NCBI RefSeq assembly: GCF_024679245.1
Contig: NC_090184.1
Coordinates: 11,793,233-11,857,232, forward strand
DNA: 64,000 nt
Origin: Pseudorasbora parva
Lineage: Eukaryota > Chordata > Actinopteri > Cypriniformes > Gobionidae
Direction of reading: 5' to 3'
Each line of letters starts with the position of its first letter. Position 1 is the stretch's first letter. Under the pieces are notes generated by a model that made no database searches, was not told where the DNA came from, and worked only from the letters and a program-made list of their open reading frames with translations. Position numbers and translations under genes: made by a program. Below are positions 10,446 to 21,762 of this stretch, one piece after another.

Positions 10446-11886
10446 TATCGATAACACTTTACATTAAGGTTACCTTTGTAAAGGGTTTATAAAGGTGTTT
10501 GTTAATGACTAATAACTCATTTACAAATGCATTATAAATAATTGATAAGCAGTTATAACTGCATGAATAAAAGGGCAACTTTAATGCAAGGCCTGCCAAA
10601 TAGTGATCCTTTTTTAACATGTTATAAATGCTTAATAAATGTATTTATTAACACTTATTTAACTCAAAACAATATTCCTGATTTATTTAATGATGCAGCA
10701 AAATAGACTTTCGTAGTGAGACTGATGGGTGTTGTATGTGGTTCTCTCATTAATATCTCATGACTGCCACTTTTTAAAATTCCCTCACACTTTTTCTAAT
10801 ATTACAGAATTTATATCTCATGACCGCCTTTTTAAAATGTTCCTTAAGATACCTTCTTACCATGATATTCAAAAAAAGCAGTGGCGTAACTTTGTTTTAA
10901 AAAGTGGGTGGGACATAAATTGCGTATCATATGCACGTGAGAAACTGCCTACCATATGCACGCCAAAGCTCATTTATCAGATGTAAAATATGTACAATAA
11001 CAATTGCAGAAAAATTAGTATTAAGATGTCCGGAAATCAATTAAATAGTTCATTTATTGATATAGATCTTGTTTAATAATTGCATCTAAACACAATATAG
11101 TGTTGTGCCAAGAATTTTCACGTGAATAAAGGCATATAGATTTGCACACTTTGCTTATAATCCCTGGTCTAGTCTGTTAAACTTGTTAGAAATTCTCGTT
11201 TATCATCTGCCCTCGTAGCCTATTTTTTCTCTCAACAAAACTGAATATCATCAGCACATCAAGAGCAGGGGCAGCTTTTGTGCATTTTGTTTCGTGACCT
11301 GACCGGAACAAATAGAAAGTCTCTGCAACGTCGTTAAGCCTTAGATTACAGCGCTCTGTGTGAAGACTGCATGAGCCGCAAGAGAAATCTGCGCCACTGG
11401 TAACAGCGGCAACGAGCACCAGATCGCCTCTTATTTAACTAACAAACAAATTGATACTCTTCTACCAGAGATGTTTTGTTTGTATTAGTTAGGTTCATCC
11501 GTGAAGCAAGATTTTTAAAAAAAGTGGTGGGGACATGTCCCACCTGTCCCACCCGTAAATTACGCCTATGCACAAAAGGTTCATGATGCCTCCACAGCAT
11601 GTATCAAAACTGATTCTTGTTAATGAAGATAAAGAAGAACTTTATTTTGGGTGGAAAAAAAAACACAATCATAATCTGATAATATATTAATAATGATTTT
11701 CCTAATTCCAATATTAGTTACTTAGAACTTTAATGTAGGGTGGACAACTGTGAACCATTTATAAATGAGTTACAAACATTAATAACCTGTAAAAGTGAGC
11801 CTTAATGTAATGTGAACACCGGTGAACCATTTATTAATGAGCATTAATAACCTGTGAAAGTGAACCTTAATGTAAAGTGATAACGT
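10446..11886. mobile_element. DNA element with CACTTTACATTAAGG termini
   Basis: The left terminus at about 10451 reads ATAACACTTTACATTAAGG, and the reverse complement (CCTTAATGTAAAGTGATAA) occurs at 11864-11882. The interior is non-coding and holds another MITE (10879-11571). The right terminus merges into the 70-bp minisatellite, whose unit is this terminus. Confidence 0.55.
10879..11571. mobile_element. hAT-like MITE nested in the preceding element
   Basis: The left end is GCAGTGGCGTAAC and the right end is TTACGCCTATGC. Adjacent subterminal GTGGGTGGGACA (10908) is mirrored by TGTCCCACC (11536-11552). No transposase ORF is present. A target duplication is uncertain because the left flank is an A-run. 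Confidence 0.5.
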
Positions 11887-11983
11887 GAACCATTTATTAA
11901 TGAGTTAAAAACATTAATAACTTGTCAAAGTGAACCTTAATGTAAAGTGAACACCTGTGAACCATTGATTATTAATTAGTTAC

Positions 11984-12362
11984 TATGACGGAGGGGGCGT
12001 GGTTCTGCGAGGTCTGCAGCGGGAGAGAGAGAGCAGAGCGGAGCGGCAGGTAAGTAAGTCAAGCACAGATGACGAACACCTGTTTCTGATTACAGTGCAT
12101 GATTGCCGTGGAGAGAGCGCATTTAAGCCGCTGCCGGGAGAGAGATGAGAGAGAGAGTTGGACTGGGTCTTCGCGAGTGACTGACTGAGAGAACTGAGAC
12201 TTGAGTTATAAAGAAGTGAAAGGAGCTATCCATATCAAGGATATAGAGAGTCACGCCATTGAGCGCTTGTTGTTTTACTGTTTGATAAAACTGAATAAAG
12301 AGAGAGAGTCCCAGTCAAGCCAACCCCTGTCTTCTTCCTTCCTATATAAGAACCTTATCACA
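11984..12362. mobile_element. Solo LTR inserted in the minisatellite
   Basis: A 379-bp unique insert is flanked on both sides by GTTAC (11979-11983 and 12363-12367), and the minisatellite reads through if it is removed. The insert starts TATGACGGAGG and ends CTTATCACA. It has a TTTAAG-like TATA region (about 12122), GA-rich promoter-like sequence, and AATAAAG (about 12294) followed by TC-rich sequence, as expected of an LTR polyadenylation region. There are no internal genes, so it is a solo LTR. The parent family is not identified. Confidence 0.7.
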
Positions 12363-13032
12363 GTTACAAACATTACTTACCTGTGAAAGTGAGCCTTAAT
12401 GTAAAGTGAACACCTGTGAACCATTTATTAATGAGCTACAAACATTAATAACCTGTGAAAGTGAGCCTTAATGTAAAGAACACTTGTGGACCATTTATTA
12501 ATTAGTTACAAACATTAATAACCTGTGAAAGTGAACCTTAATGTAAAGAACACCTGTGGACCATTTATTAATTAGTTACAAACTTTAATAACCTGTGAAA
12601 GTGAGCCTTAATGTAAAGAACACCTGTGGACCATTTATTAATTAGTTACAAACATTAATAACCTGTGAAAGTGAACCTTAATGTAAAGAACGCCTGTGGA
12701 CCATTTATTAATTAGTTACAAACATTAATAACCTGTGAAAGTGAACCTTAATGTAAAGAACACCTGTGAACCATTTATTAATAAGTTACAATCATTAATA
12801 ACCTGTGAAAGTGAACATTAATGTAAAGAACACCTGTGGACCATTTATTAATTAGTTACAAACATTAATAACCTGTGAAAGTGAACCTTAATGTAAGAAC
12901 ACCTGTGGACCATTTATTAATTAGTTACAAACATTAATAACCTGTTAAAGTGAGCCTTAATGTAAAGTGGACACCTGTGAACCATTTATTAATGAGTTAC
13001 AAACATTAATAACCTGTGAAAGTGAACCTTAA

Positions 13033-13462
13033 AGCTACACTGTGTAACTTTTTTAGTTTATTCTTAGCTAAAAACACTTAGTTCTTTCAAAAATATATGT
13101 GCACATTAATTTATATTTACTTCTTTAAAGTAATAAAGTATTCTCGTAAGTTTATAATATGCCGTTGAAAATACATACGGGTGAGGGGTTCGAATGCTGG
13201 TCGCCATGTTGCCCCTCCATCTTGAAAGTACAGTAGCCAAAGAGGGACATGCCCATAAATTCAAGCTTCGCCTTTCACGTTTTAACACTCGATGGCACCG
13301 TGTCGAATGTGAAGAGGGGGATTGCCATGTTAATCTTGGACTAAATAGGCCATCGTAGGAGTTAAAACGAAATCAGAATTGAGAGGAACAGAAACTATTA
13401 TTCACTGGATGGTCATATACCTTTTCACCGCTAGATGGGGGAAAATATCACACAGTGTAGCT
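13033..13462. mobile_element. TTAA-flanked MITE in the minisatellite
   Basis: Terminal inverted repeats are AGCTACACTGTGT and ACACAGTGTAGCT, with TTAA directly outside both ends (13029-13032, 13463-13466). Removing the insert and one TTAA restores the minisatellite text CCTTAATGTAAG. It is 430 bp and non-coding. Confidence 0.8.
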
Positions 13463-13699
13463 TTAATGTAAGAACACCTGTGGACCATATATTAATGAGT
13501 TACAAACATTAATAACCTGTTAAAGTGAGCCTTAATGTAAAGTGGACACCTGTGAACCATTTATTAATGAGTTACAAACATTAATAACCTGTGAAAGTGA
13601 ACCTTAATGTAAAGAACACCTGTGGACCATATATTAATGAGTTACAAACATTAATAACCTGTGAAAGTTGACCTAAATGTAAAGTGAACACATGACTTA

Positions 13700-16080
13700 T
13701 GTTATAAATGCACACTGACTTTATTTCTGATTAAATATTTTATTGTTGATGCATTGTATCAGTAAACACAACTTAAAACTTGAACATTAACATATTAATA
13801 CACAATCAATAATTATTTTGATATCATGATAAAGACCACTGTAACCTGAGCATCTGATCATCCACACTTTAGTCACAGTTACCTGCAAATAAACAATTAA
13901 TATAAAAACTTGAAAAACATATTCTGCAATGTCACCTCAGTTAGCTTACCCATCAAATCAATAACACCTAAAATTTCTCTTCAGAGCACGATTGAACAGT
14001 GTGACTTCTTCTCATGAAAGTGAGTTTATCTTTATTGGATGCTCACTAGCGCCAACTCTTGTTACATGCCAGACCATGCATGCTTTAGTGATGCAAAAAA
14101 GAATACATTGCATATTAAACATATGTATGCATATTTTAAATAATATAAAAATAAGCATCTATAAGTAGGTGAACAGAAAACTAGACAATTATTAGACTAT
14201 ATTTTATTATACTCTTTCAGGCTCGCATCCATAGATGTGTTCTGGAGTGTGACAGGAGTTGGAGCTAGTGAGCATCTTGTAAAAATACTTTTAATGAGAG
14301 AGGTAGACGACATGTTGTTCATATTGTGCCTGTGTCTCATTTCAGAAGGCTGCCTCCTCCGGAGGTCGCATTCGAAGGCTGCATACGTCCTAAGGGCGTC
14401 TCATTTCAAAATGCCACCTTCGAATGCGTCCTTCTTTCACAGGAATTCGGAGTGTGCAAGGCTAAAAAACTAGCCTTCGCGGCTGGAGATAACCCACAAT
14501 TCTTTGCGTCGCCGTTAACAACCGTCATATATATATTTTTATATTATATGAAAAAAACTGCACCACTGCCAGATATGCATGCGAGCATAGCTGTGGTTGT
14601 TAAAATGTAAGTTGGGGCACTCAGTTTCAGTCAATCTCATGTCAATCTTGAGTACCTATAGAGTAGTATTGCATCCTTCATATCTCCGAAAAGTCTTTCG
14701 TTTTGTTATATTTATAAAAGAAATATAGGCTGTACTGAGTCTCTCCGAAAAAAAACGACTGGCTGGAGGCGTATCGTGTGGGTGAGCTAAAGAATGACGA
14801 GCGCGCACAAAGCGGTGATGTCCTCAAGCGTGGAGAAGAAAACACTACCCTAAATAAACCATGGCTATCAATCAGATTCAACTAATAAATATATGATCCA
14901 GAATCAGATGCTGAGGCTGAAATAAATTGAACAGGAGAAGCAGTACGTCCATCTCTGTGGTATGTACTGTATTTAGTGGCCTGTCAACATTTGTGTGTGT
15001 TAACTCGCGGTTTATGAGGACATGATTTGGTTTATGGACTATTGTATGTGACTAAACCTTAGCAGTAGCAAGTAAAACGGTTTTGCACGTCAGACTAGTG
15101 TAACGTTATACATAGAACAACAATGGAGTAACCATTAGCGCATTTGAATGACAAAGCACGCTTTGTGAGAACCTCCCTAGGTTTAAGTTTGGGTGGTTTT
15201 ACAATAAACAAACTGACACCTATATTGGTCAGCTAAACAAATGTATTTAAACACACACCATAGATTGCATGCTCCATTGATAAATTAACTAACGTTATAC
15301 ACGATCGTGTTGTTTACTGATGTTTACTTATGCGACGATAGCCAACAACACAGACATTTGAAGCAGTTTTACTCACCGCCTGCTTCCAAAGCACGACCGT
15401 GAACCCTTATTGATGGGACCGCTCCGTCAAAAACACACTTCTTTGGTAACTATTGAAGTCCTGACAGCAGTGACCGTTGAGATCCACTTTTGCGACACAA
15501 CTGAAGCGTGATGTTATGAAGCTTCCCATCATTTCTGCGTTCAAATCGGTTCAAATGCAGCGCTGCCTTCCCGGAATGCTGTGCTGAAGCGTTGAAGTCG
15601 CTTGATGTCACCCATAGGAATAAAGTGGAGCATGGCGCAACCATTAGGCCGCGACAGAAGTGTTGCACGGACCAAGGACCAGAAGTGGATCTGCACCTGA
15701 GAGCAGTGTTTATGGGCGTGCATTTGGTCTCTCGCTCTAGTCACACGCGCGCACCCTTCCGGGAGAAGAGCCCGTACGTCCCATTCAGGGACATTCCGCT
15801 CTGTTGACGTCAAGCGGACCCATACTCGAAAAAAACCTCTCTGAAACTAGTGAGAAACCGGAAGGAGTATTTTTGACACAGAAATACTCCATCAAGCGTC
15901 CAACTTAGTTTTTGAAACTTTATCTATGTTTAGGATGGGAAACCAAGTCTTTAACAGTGTAAAAAGCTCAGTATGCATGAAACAGCATTGCTTTAATCTA
16001 ACAAAGTGTTTGAATTGATGGGTAAGCTAACTGAGTTTAAGCTAACTTTCAAGTTTTTATATTAATTGTGTTAATGTTAA
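13700..16080. other. Non-coding interior between inverted arms
   Basis: Block 13890-13965 is mirrored by 16008-16072 (shared TCAGTTAGCTTACCCATCAA). With the minisatellite on both outer sides, the whole has the form of a large inverted-repeat element. I found no transposase ORF between the arms. CG-rich pieces lie near 14760-14830 and 15590-15830. Confidence 0.5.
14325..14412. repeat. Short interspersed repeat, copy 2
   Basis: It matches 19-118 in the same orientation with a few substitutions (TCCTCCGGAGGTCGCATTCG is shared). The rest of the surrounding sequence does not match, which fits a dispersed element fragment. Confidence 0.55.
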
Positions 16081-16084
16081 ATAA

Positions 16085-16310
16085 ATTAAAAAATATTAAT
16101 GTTTGTAATTTATTAATAAATGGTTCATATGTGATCACTTTACATTAAGGTTCACTTTCACAGGTTATTGATGTTTGTCACTCATTAATAAATGGTTCAC
16201 TTGTGTTTACTTTACATTAAGGCTCACATTCACTAGTTATTAATGTTTGTAACTCATTACTAAATGGTTCTGTTCACTTTACATTTAGGTGCAATTCACA
16301 GGTTATTACA
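16085..16310. repeat. Inverted copies of the 70-bp minisatellite
   Basis: About three units are present as the reverse complement of the 11.7-13.7 kb array (CACTTTACATTAAGG, then TTATTGATGTTTGT). They lie just left of the LINE-A microsatellite. Confidence 0.75.
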
Positions 16311-16434
16311 ATTTTTGCCCATTGCTTGAACACTATAGACCCATGCTTAGACTAAAATACTTGTACCCATACCTTAAACAAAAGCACTGCTTAGCACTCT
16401 AGTTTCAATAGTTTCAATTCTGCAACACACTTAG

Positions 16435-16553
<119 letters not shown>

Positions 16554-16702
16554 TGAATTTTGAATCTCTTTAATTTTCTACACAAAGATTTTTACTAAAT
16601 ACTTTTGTTTTGTTTTTTTGTTTAAAAAAAAGCTGGCATCTCTGTCGGTATTTCTGACTGTATCTATACCCAAAAATAAACATCTCTTTAGAAAAAACAA
16701 CA

Positions 16703-19700
16703 TCAAACATTAAAAACATTTGTTCTAACTGTGCAAAAAAAATGACACAGTCTACTACATTCTGAGAAACAATGAAACACTGTTTCCCTTTTCTCACAGA
16801 AAGGACAATTTTCATTTACATTAGAATTAATAACGGAAATAAAAGCATTAACAGCCACGATTCCATGTAACACTCTCCATTGTAAGTCCCCAACTTTTTT
16901 AGTCAATGGTAATTTATACAGAGCTCTCCACACAGGCTTGACTTCCTTATCAAGCCCAAAATGAGCTCTCCAGGGAGTATCCACTCGACCATTCAATTTA
17001 TCTTTGTTTAAAATCTTAACAAAAGACATATACATGGATTTACTTGACATTGTGACCAAGTTGTTTGTAGGAGTTTTGTTTAACTCTAGCAAAGGTCCAG
17101 TACAGTCTTTAAAATCAGGAGTAAGAATTAATAAAGGGAAGATATCACCACTGTTGGGTTGACAATTTCCATTGCAATAGTCATTACACAAGGAGAGTTC
17201 AGTCGGTACAAGTTCACTTTTCCAGTTAGCCAGCAAGCGGCTAACAGTCCTGACTGAACAGACCCCTATGTGAGAGGCCAGTTTTTCAGCGTTAGACAAG
17301 TTTGGCCCTGTTAAATCCAAGACATGTTTCAAAGTAACAGTTCCTGTTGAGATAAAACGCTGTGCCATAAAAGACCCATTGAAGTTTTCAACGTTGAATC
17401 GTGTCCCATACAGCACTGGTTCTTTCAACAACCAAAACAATGAATCGTCGCTTGTCCTTAATTTCTGAAACATCCCCCACACAGCAAACAGTCCTTGATA
17501 GAACTTGGGAAGATTACAAAGTTTGTGAGTCTTCAGATCCATTAAAAACAAAGACTGAACTAGACCCATATTTCCACCTTGGCTCAATATAGTATGGGCC
17601 ACGGGTCTCCAGACAAGGTTTTCTGGTCCAACAAGCAGTCTCTGTATAAACTGGAGCCTGAAAGTAGCACCTCTACTAGCCAGATGAATTAGTCCATGGC
17701 CTCCTTCTTCCTTTGGCAAAAACAACAGACATTGTGGGACCCAATGTAACTGATCCCAAAAAAAATTAACTAAAACTGCTTGTATTTTTGCCAGCAACTG
17801 TGGAGGAGGATCTACACACATCAAGCGATGCCATAACATAGATGACACCAAGTTGTTGACCACTAATACACGTCCCTTAAACGACATTTGTGGTAAGATC
17901 CACTTCCATTTTTTAAGACGTCCTTCGATCTTTTCTAAGACATTGTCCCAATTTTTGCAAACAACTGAATTATCTCCTAAAAACACACCAAGATACTTAA
18001 AACCACCCTTGACCCAGGATAACCCATTTGGTAAAACAGTCTTATTTTCTAACTCGCCACCAAAAACTATGGCTTCACTCTTTCCCCAGTTGATTTTTGC
18101 AGATGACAAAACACTGAAATCATTTATACATTCAACAAGAATATTTATGTCATCTTGATTTTTAAAAAAAATCACCACATCATCAGCGTAGGCAGATAGT
18201 TTAAGAACTGAGTTACAACCAGGAAAGGTTACCCCTTGGATGAGACCTCTTATTTTATGTAGGAAAGGTTCAATAGCTATTGAATAAAGCATTCCAGAGA
18301 GAGAACAGCCCTGTCGTATTCCCCTCTGAACCTTAAAAGGAGCACTTAAACCCCCATTTATCTTTAATAAACTTTCAATATCCTTGTATAAGACCTGGAT
18401 CATGGCTATAAAAGTTGGATTAAAACCAAAAACTTCCAATGTTTGCCACAAATATTGGTGCTCAACCCTGTCGAACGCCTTTTCTTGGTCGATTGAAATT
18501 AATCCAAGTTCACAACCCAGAGAGCTAGAGAGATCCAACACATCGCGAATTAAAATAATATTATCAGATATTAACCTGTTTGGAATACAATAGGTCTGGT
18601 CCACATGTATAATTTGTTCCATAACTTTTTTCAATCTCATGGCTAATACTTTAGATAGCAGCTTATAATCAGTCGACAATAACGCTACTGGTCGCCAATT
18701 TTTAATCTCTTGCAGATCCCCTTTCTTAGGAAGAAGAGTAAGGATTGCCCTTCTGCAGCTTAGTGGTAAAAAACCATTTTCAAGGCTGTTTTTTAATACA
18801 AGTGACAAGTCTTTACTGATTTCTTTCCAAAAAACTTTATAAAAATCCACGGGAATCCCATCCATACCTGGGGCCTTACCACTCTCTAAGCTCTGCAATG
18901 CTGTGTATAATTCAGATTCAAAGATTGGGCCACCCAGCTCTTTATTAGTCTCCTCTGAAACCTGTGGTAGTCCCTCATAAAAGGACTTTGCTATATCTAA
19001 TGCCTCTTGAGACTCTTTCTTAAACAATTTTTCATAAAAATCAACAGCACATTTCCGAATCTCTGCAGATTCATGTAAAACTTGTCCAGTGTTGTTTCGC
19101 AACGAATGCATAAGTCTCTTTTGCCCATTTTTTCGTTCTAGGGCGAAAAAAAAATGAGAGGGAGCATCCATTTTAACTATATTTCGAAAACGTGAACGAA
19201 CCAGCGCACCTTGAGCAGAAAACCCTAACAGGTTAGCCAAAGCTACTTTTTTATTTTTGAGGACTTTAAAATGTTCTTTATCTCCTGTGGAGTCTGCCAA
19301 CTCTTGCAACTCTAATATTTCGCTCTCTAGATCTTTCATCGATCTGGTCAAATCTTTTGTCACATTTAAAGTATATTGTAAACAAAGCTGTTTGATTTTA
19401 CTCTTTCCTATGTCCCACCACTGATTCAAAGAGACATATTCAGATTTTGTCTGTTTAAAACCATCCCAAAAAAACTTAAAAGTATCTCTGAATACACTGT
19501 CATCAAGCAGAGCAACATTAAAGTGCCAAAAAGCACTGTTACATTTTACATCTTTGATAAAAACAAAACATTGAACAAGAGAATGATCAGAAATACCGAC
19601 AGGATGTATTGAACAATTTCTTAATACATTTGTTTGGTTTTTAAAACAATAAAATCTATCCAGTCTAGCTAGAGACAGATAATTGTCCTTAACGTGCGCC

Positions 19701-20368
19701 CAGGTGTACTGACGCTGAAATGGATAGAAAAACCTCCAAATATCACATAAACCATTTGATTCAATTAACTTGATTAGACATTTTCTGCTGGGACCATGCG
19801 GTTCTATGTAATTTCTATCAACATTTGCAGCCGTACAGTTGAAATCTCCCCCCAGGATCATATTACAGTCATCAGGACAATTCTTTATCACATTATCTAA
19901 AATGTTAAGAAAGACCACCCTTTCAGTTCCCTCAGTTGGAACATACACATTGATAAAGATCAATTTTACATTTTCAAAGCAAGCATTAATCTTCAACAAC
20001 CTCCCTTTAATAATTTCCTCAATATCAAAAGAAATTGGCATAAATTCTTTAGCAAACAAGATGCCAACACCACCACTGTTATTGCTTTTATGACTAAGAC
20101 ACACTTCTCCATCCCATTCCTTCATCCAATCTGCTTCATTGTCTACTGTACTGTGGGTTTCTTGCAGAAATACCACATTAAGTTGTCTCATTTTAAGTAG
20201 ATTAATTAGAGCAGCTCTCTTCACCTCCTCCCTGGCCCCGTTGATGTTTAAAGATCCTAGCTTTACTTCACACATGTTAAGTAAGTAAGAGCAATGGGAT
20301 TGCCATTTTATCAAACCAGAGAGGAGAACACAAAGGAATGAGAAGAAACGCACAAACCAATTAACCAT
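16703..20368 (-). CDS. LINE-A ORF2: endonuclease-reverse transcriptase (1,221 aa)
   Basis: The ATG at 20368 overlaps the ORF1 stop in the string ATGGTTAA. A second possible start is Met32, just before the conserved LGSLNINGAREEVKR. The APE-type endonuclease occupies about residues 32-250 with LQETHS, GGDFNC and ISDHSLV. The RT is about residues 470-760 with LLPKKGD, NWRPVALLSTDYK, IDQEKAFDRVEH (catalytic Asp), RGIRQGCSLSGMLYS and SAYADDVVIF (catalytic Asp pair). A C-terminal CCHC-type finger (CPFCEKRETVFHCFSEC) lies near residue 1200. All catalytic residues are present with no stops. It nicks target DNA and copies the element's RNA in place. The length fits Tx1-like ORF2. Confidence 0.92.
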   Translation of the reverse strand: MVNWFVRFFSFLCVLLSGLIKWQSHCSYLLNMCEVKLGSLNINGAREEVKRAALINLLKMRQLNVVFLQETHSTVDNEADWMKEWDGEVCLSHKSNNSGGVGILFAKEFMPISFDIEEIIKGRLLKINACFENVKLIFINVYVPTEGTERVVFLNILDNVIKNCPDDCNMILGGDFNCTAANVDRNYIEPHGPSRKCLIKLIESNGLCDIWRFFYPFQRQYTWAHVKDNYLSLARLDRFYCFKNQTNVLRNCSIHPVGISDHSLVQCFVFIKDVKCNSAFWHFNVALLDDSVFRDTFKFFWDGFKQTKSEYVSLNQWWDIGKSKIKQLCLQYTLNVTKDLTRSMKDLESEILELQELADSTGDKEHFKVLKNKKVALANLLGFSAQGALVRSRFRNIVKMDAPSHFFFALERKNGQKRLMHSLRNNTGQVLHESAEIRKCAVDFYEKLFKKESQEALDIAKSFYEGLPQVSEETNKELGGPIFESELYTALQSLESGKAPGMDGIPVDFYKVFWKEISKDLSLVLKNSLENGFLPLSCRRAILTLLPKKGDLQEIKNWRPVALLSTDYKLLSKVLAMRLKKVMEQIIHVDQTYCIPNRLISDNIILIRDVLDLSSSLGCELGLISIDQEKAFDRVEHQYLWQTLEVFGFNPTFIAMIQVLYKDIESLLKINGGLSAPFKVQRGIRQGCSLSGMLYSIAIEPFLHKIRGLIQGVTFPGCNSVLKLSAYADDVVIFFKNQDDINILVECINDFSVLSSAKINWGKSEAIVFGGELENKTVLPNGLSWVKGGFKYLGVFLGDNSVVCKNWDNVLEKIEGRLKKWKWILPQMSFKGRVLVVNNLVSSMLWHRLMCVDPPPQLLAKIQAVLVNFFWDQLHWVPQCLLFLPKEEGGHGLIHLASRGATFRLQFIQRLLVGPENLVWRPVAHTILSQGGNMGLVQSLFLMDLKTHKLCNLPKFYQGLFAVWGMFQKLRTSDDSLFWLLKEPVLYGTRFNVENFNGSFMAQRFISTGTVTLKHVLDLTGPNLSNAEKLASHIGVCSVRTVSRLLANWKSELVPTELSLCNDYCNGNCQPNSGDIFPLLILTPDFKDCTGPLLELNKTPTNNLVTMSSKSMYMSFVKILNKDKLNGRVDTPWRAHFGLDKEVKPVWRALYKLPLTKKVGDLQWRVLHGIVAVNAFISVINSNVNENCPFCEKRETVFHCFSECSRLCHFFCTVRTNVFNV

Positions 20369-21576
20369 CGTTGGCTATTTGCGATCTAACTTTAAGCATC
20401 AATTTCTTGAGACGATATGTTTCTTGATCACTAAAAAATAACTGATCAGCCCTATCAGTATTTTTCATAAACAACTTGACTGAATCGAGAAACATCTTTA
20501 AATCCGGGAAGAACTCGTCAACTCTAACTGACCTCATGCCTTTAGTGTCCTGTAAGAATGAACGGAGTTTAGTGAAAGGGTAAACGCTCTCTGCATCCAC
20601 CTGTGTGTCAGCACCAAACTCACACACACTCTCCTGTGTGTCCATTAAACCCTCTTCAAACTTCGAACCGTGTGCTTACACCACCTTTGATACTTTACTC
20701 GCCTGATCTGCATCCGTCTTATTGTCTAACTCTTTTCTTTTCATCGATTGTTTGGCCAGATCCTTATCACACACTACATTCTCCTCATCACACAACGCTG
20801 ATTCAGCTATTCTAGTAGCAATGTGAACAGTATTAGTCTGTTTGCTTACTCTTTAACTCCTCCACAACTTCTTTCTCCAGATTTCTAGCATCACTTTCCT
20901 CCCTCGTTGAAGGTATATTTCCTTGTTTTGTACCTGAAGCGGTGACTCCGCTCGTACTCGGCTGCTCCACCGCACTAGCGGTTGTCTCAGCTAACGCGAC
21001 CCTCTCCGGGCACGAGCGAATCAGATGGCCTACCGTTCCGCACCCAAAACATTTCATTAATTCTGATGTTACATGTACGGTATAATCATAACCATCAATT
21101 TTAAACTTAAACACCAAGTTCAGCTCCTCGTCATTGTTTTTAAGTACCATAAGTACCTGCCTCCTAAAAGACATAACATGTTTTAAATGAGGTGACTTAC
21201 AACCCATGGGGATCATTCTAATCGGAGTCACTAGCTGTCCGTGTCTCTGTAACTCTTTAGCCAAAACTTCATTTTTTAGAAAAGGAGGGGCGTTAGAGAT
21301 GATAATCTTTTTAGCAGGATTCACCAAAGAGAGAGCAGGTATAAAAGTGCCTTGAATTACCACTCCATTCTCAATTAACTGATTTGCTTTATCAATATCA
21401 TCTAAAAAAATCACAACGGCGCCGTTCATCCGCGAAGCTGATTTAATGCTACCATAACCAACTTCTTCACCGACCGCTAAACTACAGTCCTCTACCGAAC
21501 AGCCGGCCGGCGGAGACAGCTTAATGGCGTGCCGGCGCGTGAGCTCAGTCAAGCCGAGCCGATCGCCCGCAGCCAT
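20361..21576 (-). pseudogene. LINE-A ORF1: RNA-binding protein, frameshifted
   Basis: The start is best placed at the ATG at 21576 (MAAGDRLGLTELTRRHAI), matching the equivalent start in LINE-C, rather than at the earlier in-frame Met. The N-terminal region up to about residue 165 resembles the RRM-like part of Tx1 ORF1 proteins. It is followed by the zinc knuckle CFGCGTVGHLIRSC and a Ser/Thr/Glu-rich linker. The frame ends early at 20833; the expected continuation lies in another frame and has a further in-frame TAA near 20676 before MDTQESVCEF (20645) and the end at 20361. Two lesions thus break ORF1 while ORF2 remains open. Confidence 0.82.
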
Positions 21577-21744
21577 GCTGCAACCGCTGCTCTTCAAACA
21601 ACTCACTAAAACCTGCACTAAATATCAAACAACAACAACAAACTAAAAACAAAAAATAAAACAAAAAAATAAAACAGAGAAAAAGATGGGGAAAAACCAC
21701 TCAAACCACCACGCGCTCTACACGCTCAGTCTCACCATTCACTC

Positions 21745-21760
21745 AGAGAGAGAGAGAGAG
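21745..21760. repeat. Short (GA)n at the LINE-A 5' end
   Basis: About eight GA units separate the LINE-A 5' end from LINE-B. Together with 16438-16550 they bracket LINE-A on both sides. Confidence 0.9.
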
Positions 21761-21762
21761 AT

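Larger units (their letters stand above)
11735..13695. repeat. Minisatellite, unit about 70-72 bp
   Basis: The unit contains CCTTAATGTAAAG, ACACCTGTG, ACCATTTATTAAT, GTTACAAACATTAATAACC and TGTGAAAGTG. I count about sixteen copies, interrupted by a solo LTR at 11984-12362 and a MITE at 13033-13462. The unit equals the end of the DNA element at its left, so the array looks like an amplified transposon terminus. Confidence 0.85.

Noticed and set aside
14237..14610. Two overlapping ORFs near 14.3 kb
   Set aside because: They span a dispersed repeat also found at the window start and show no domain.
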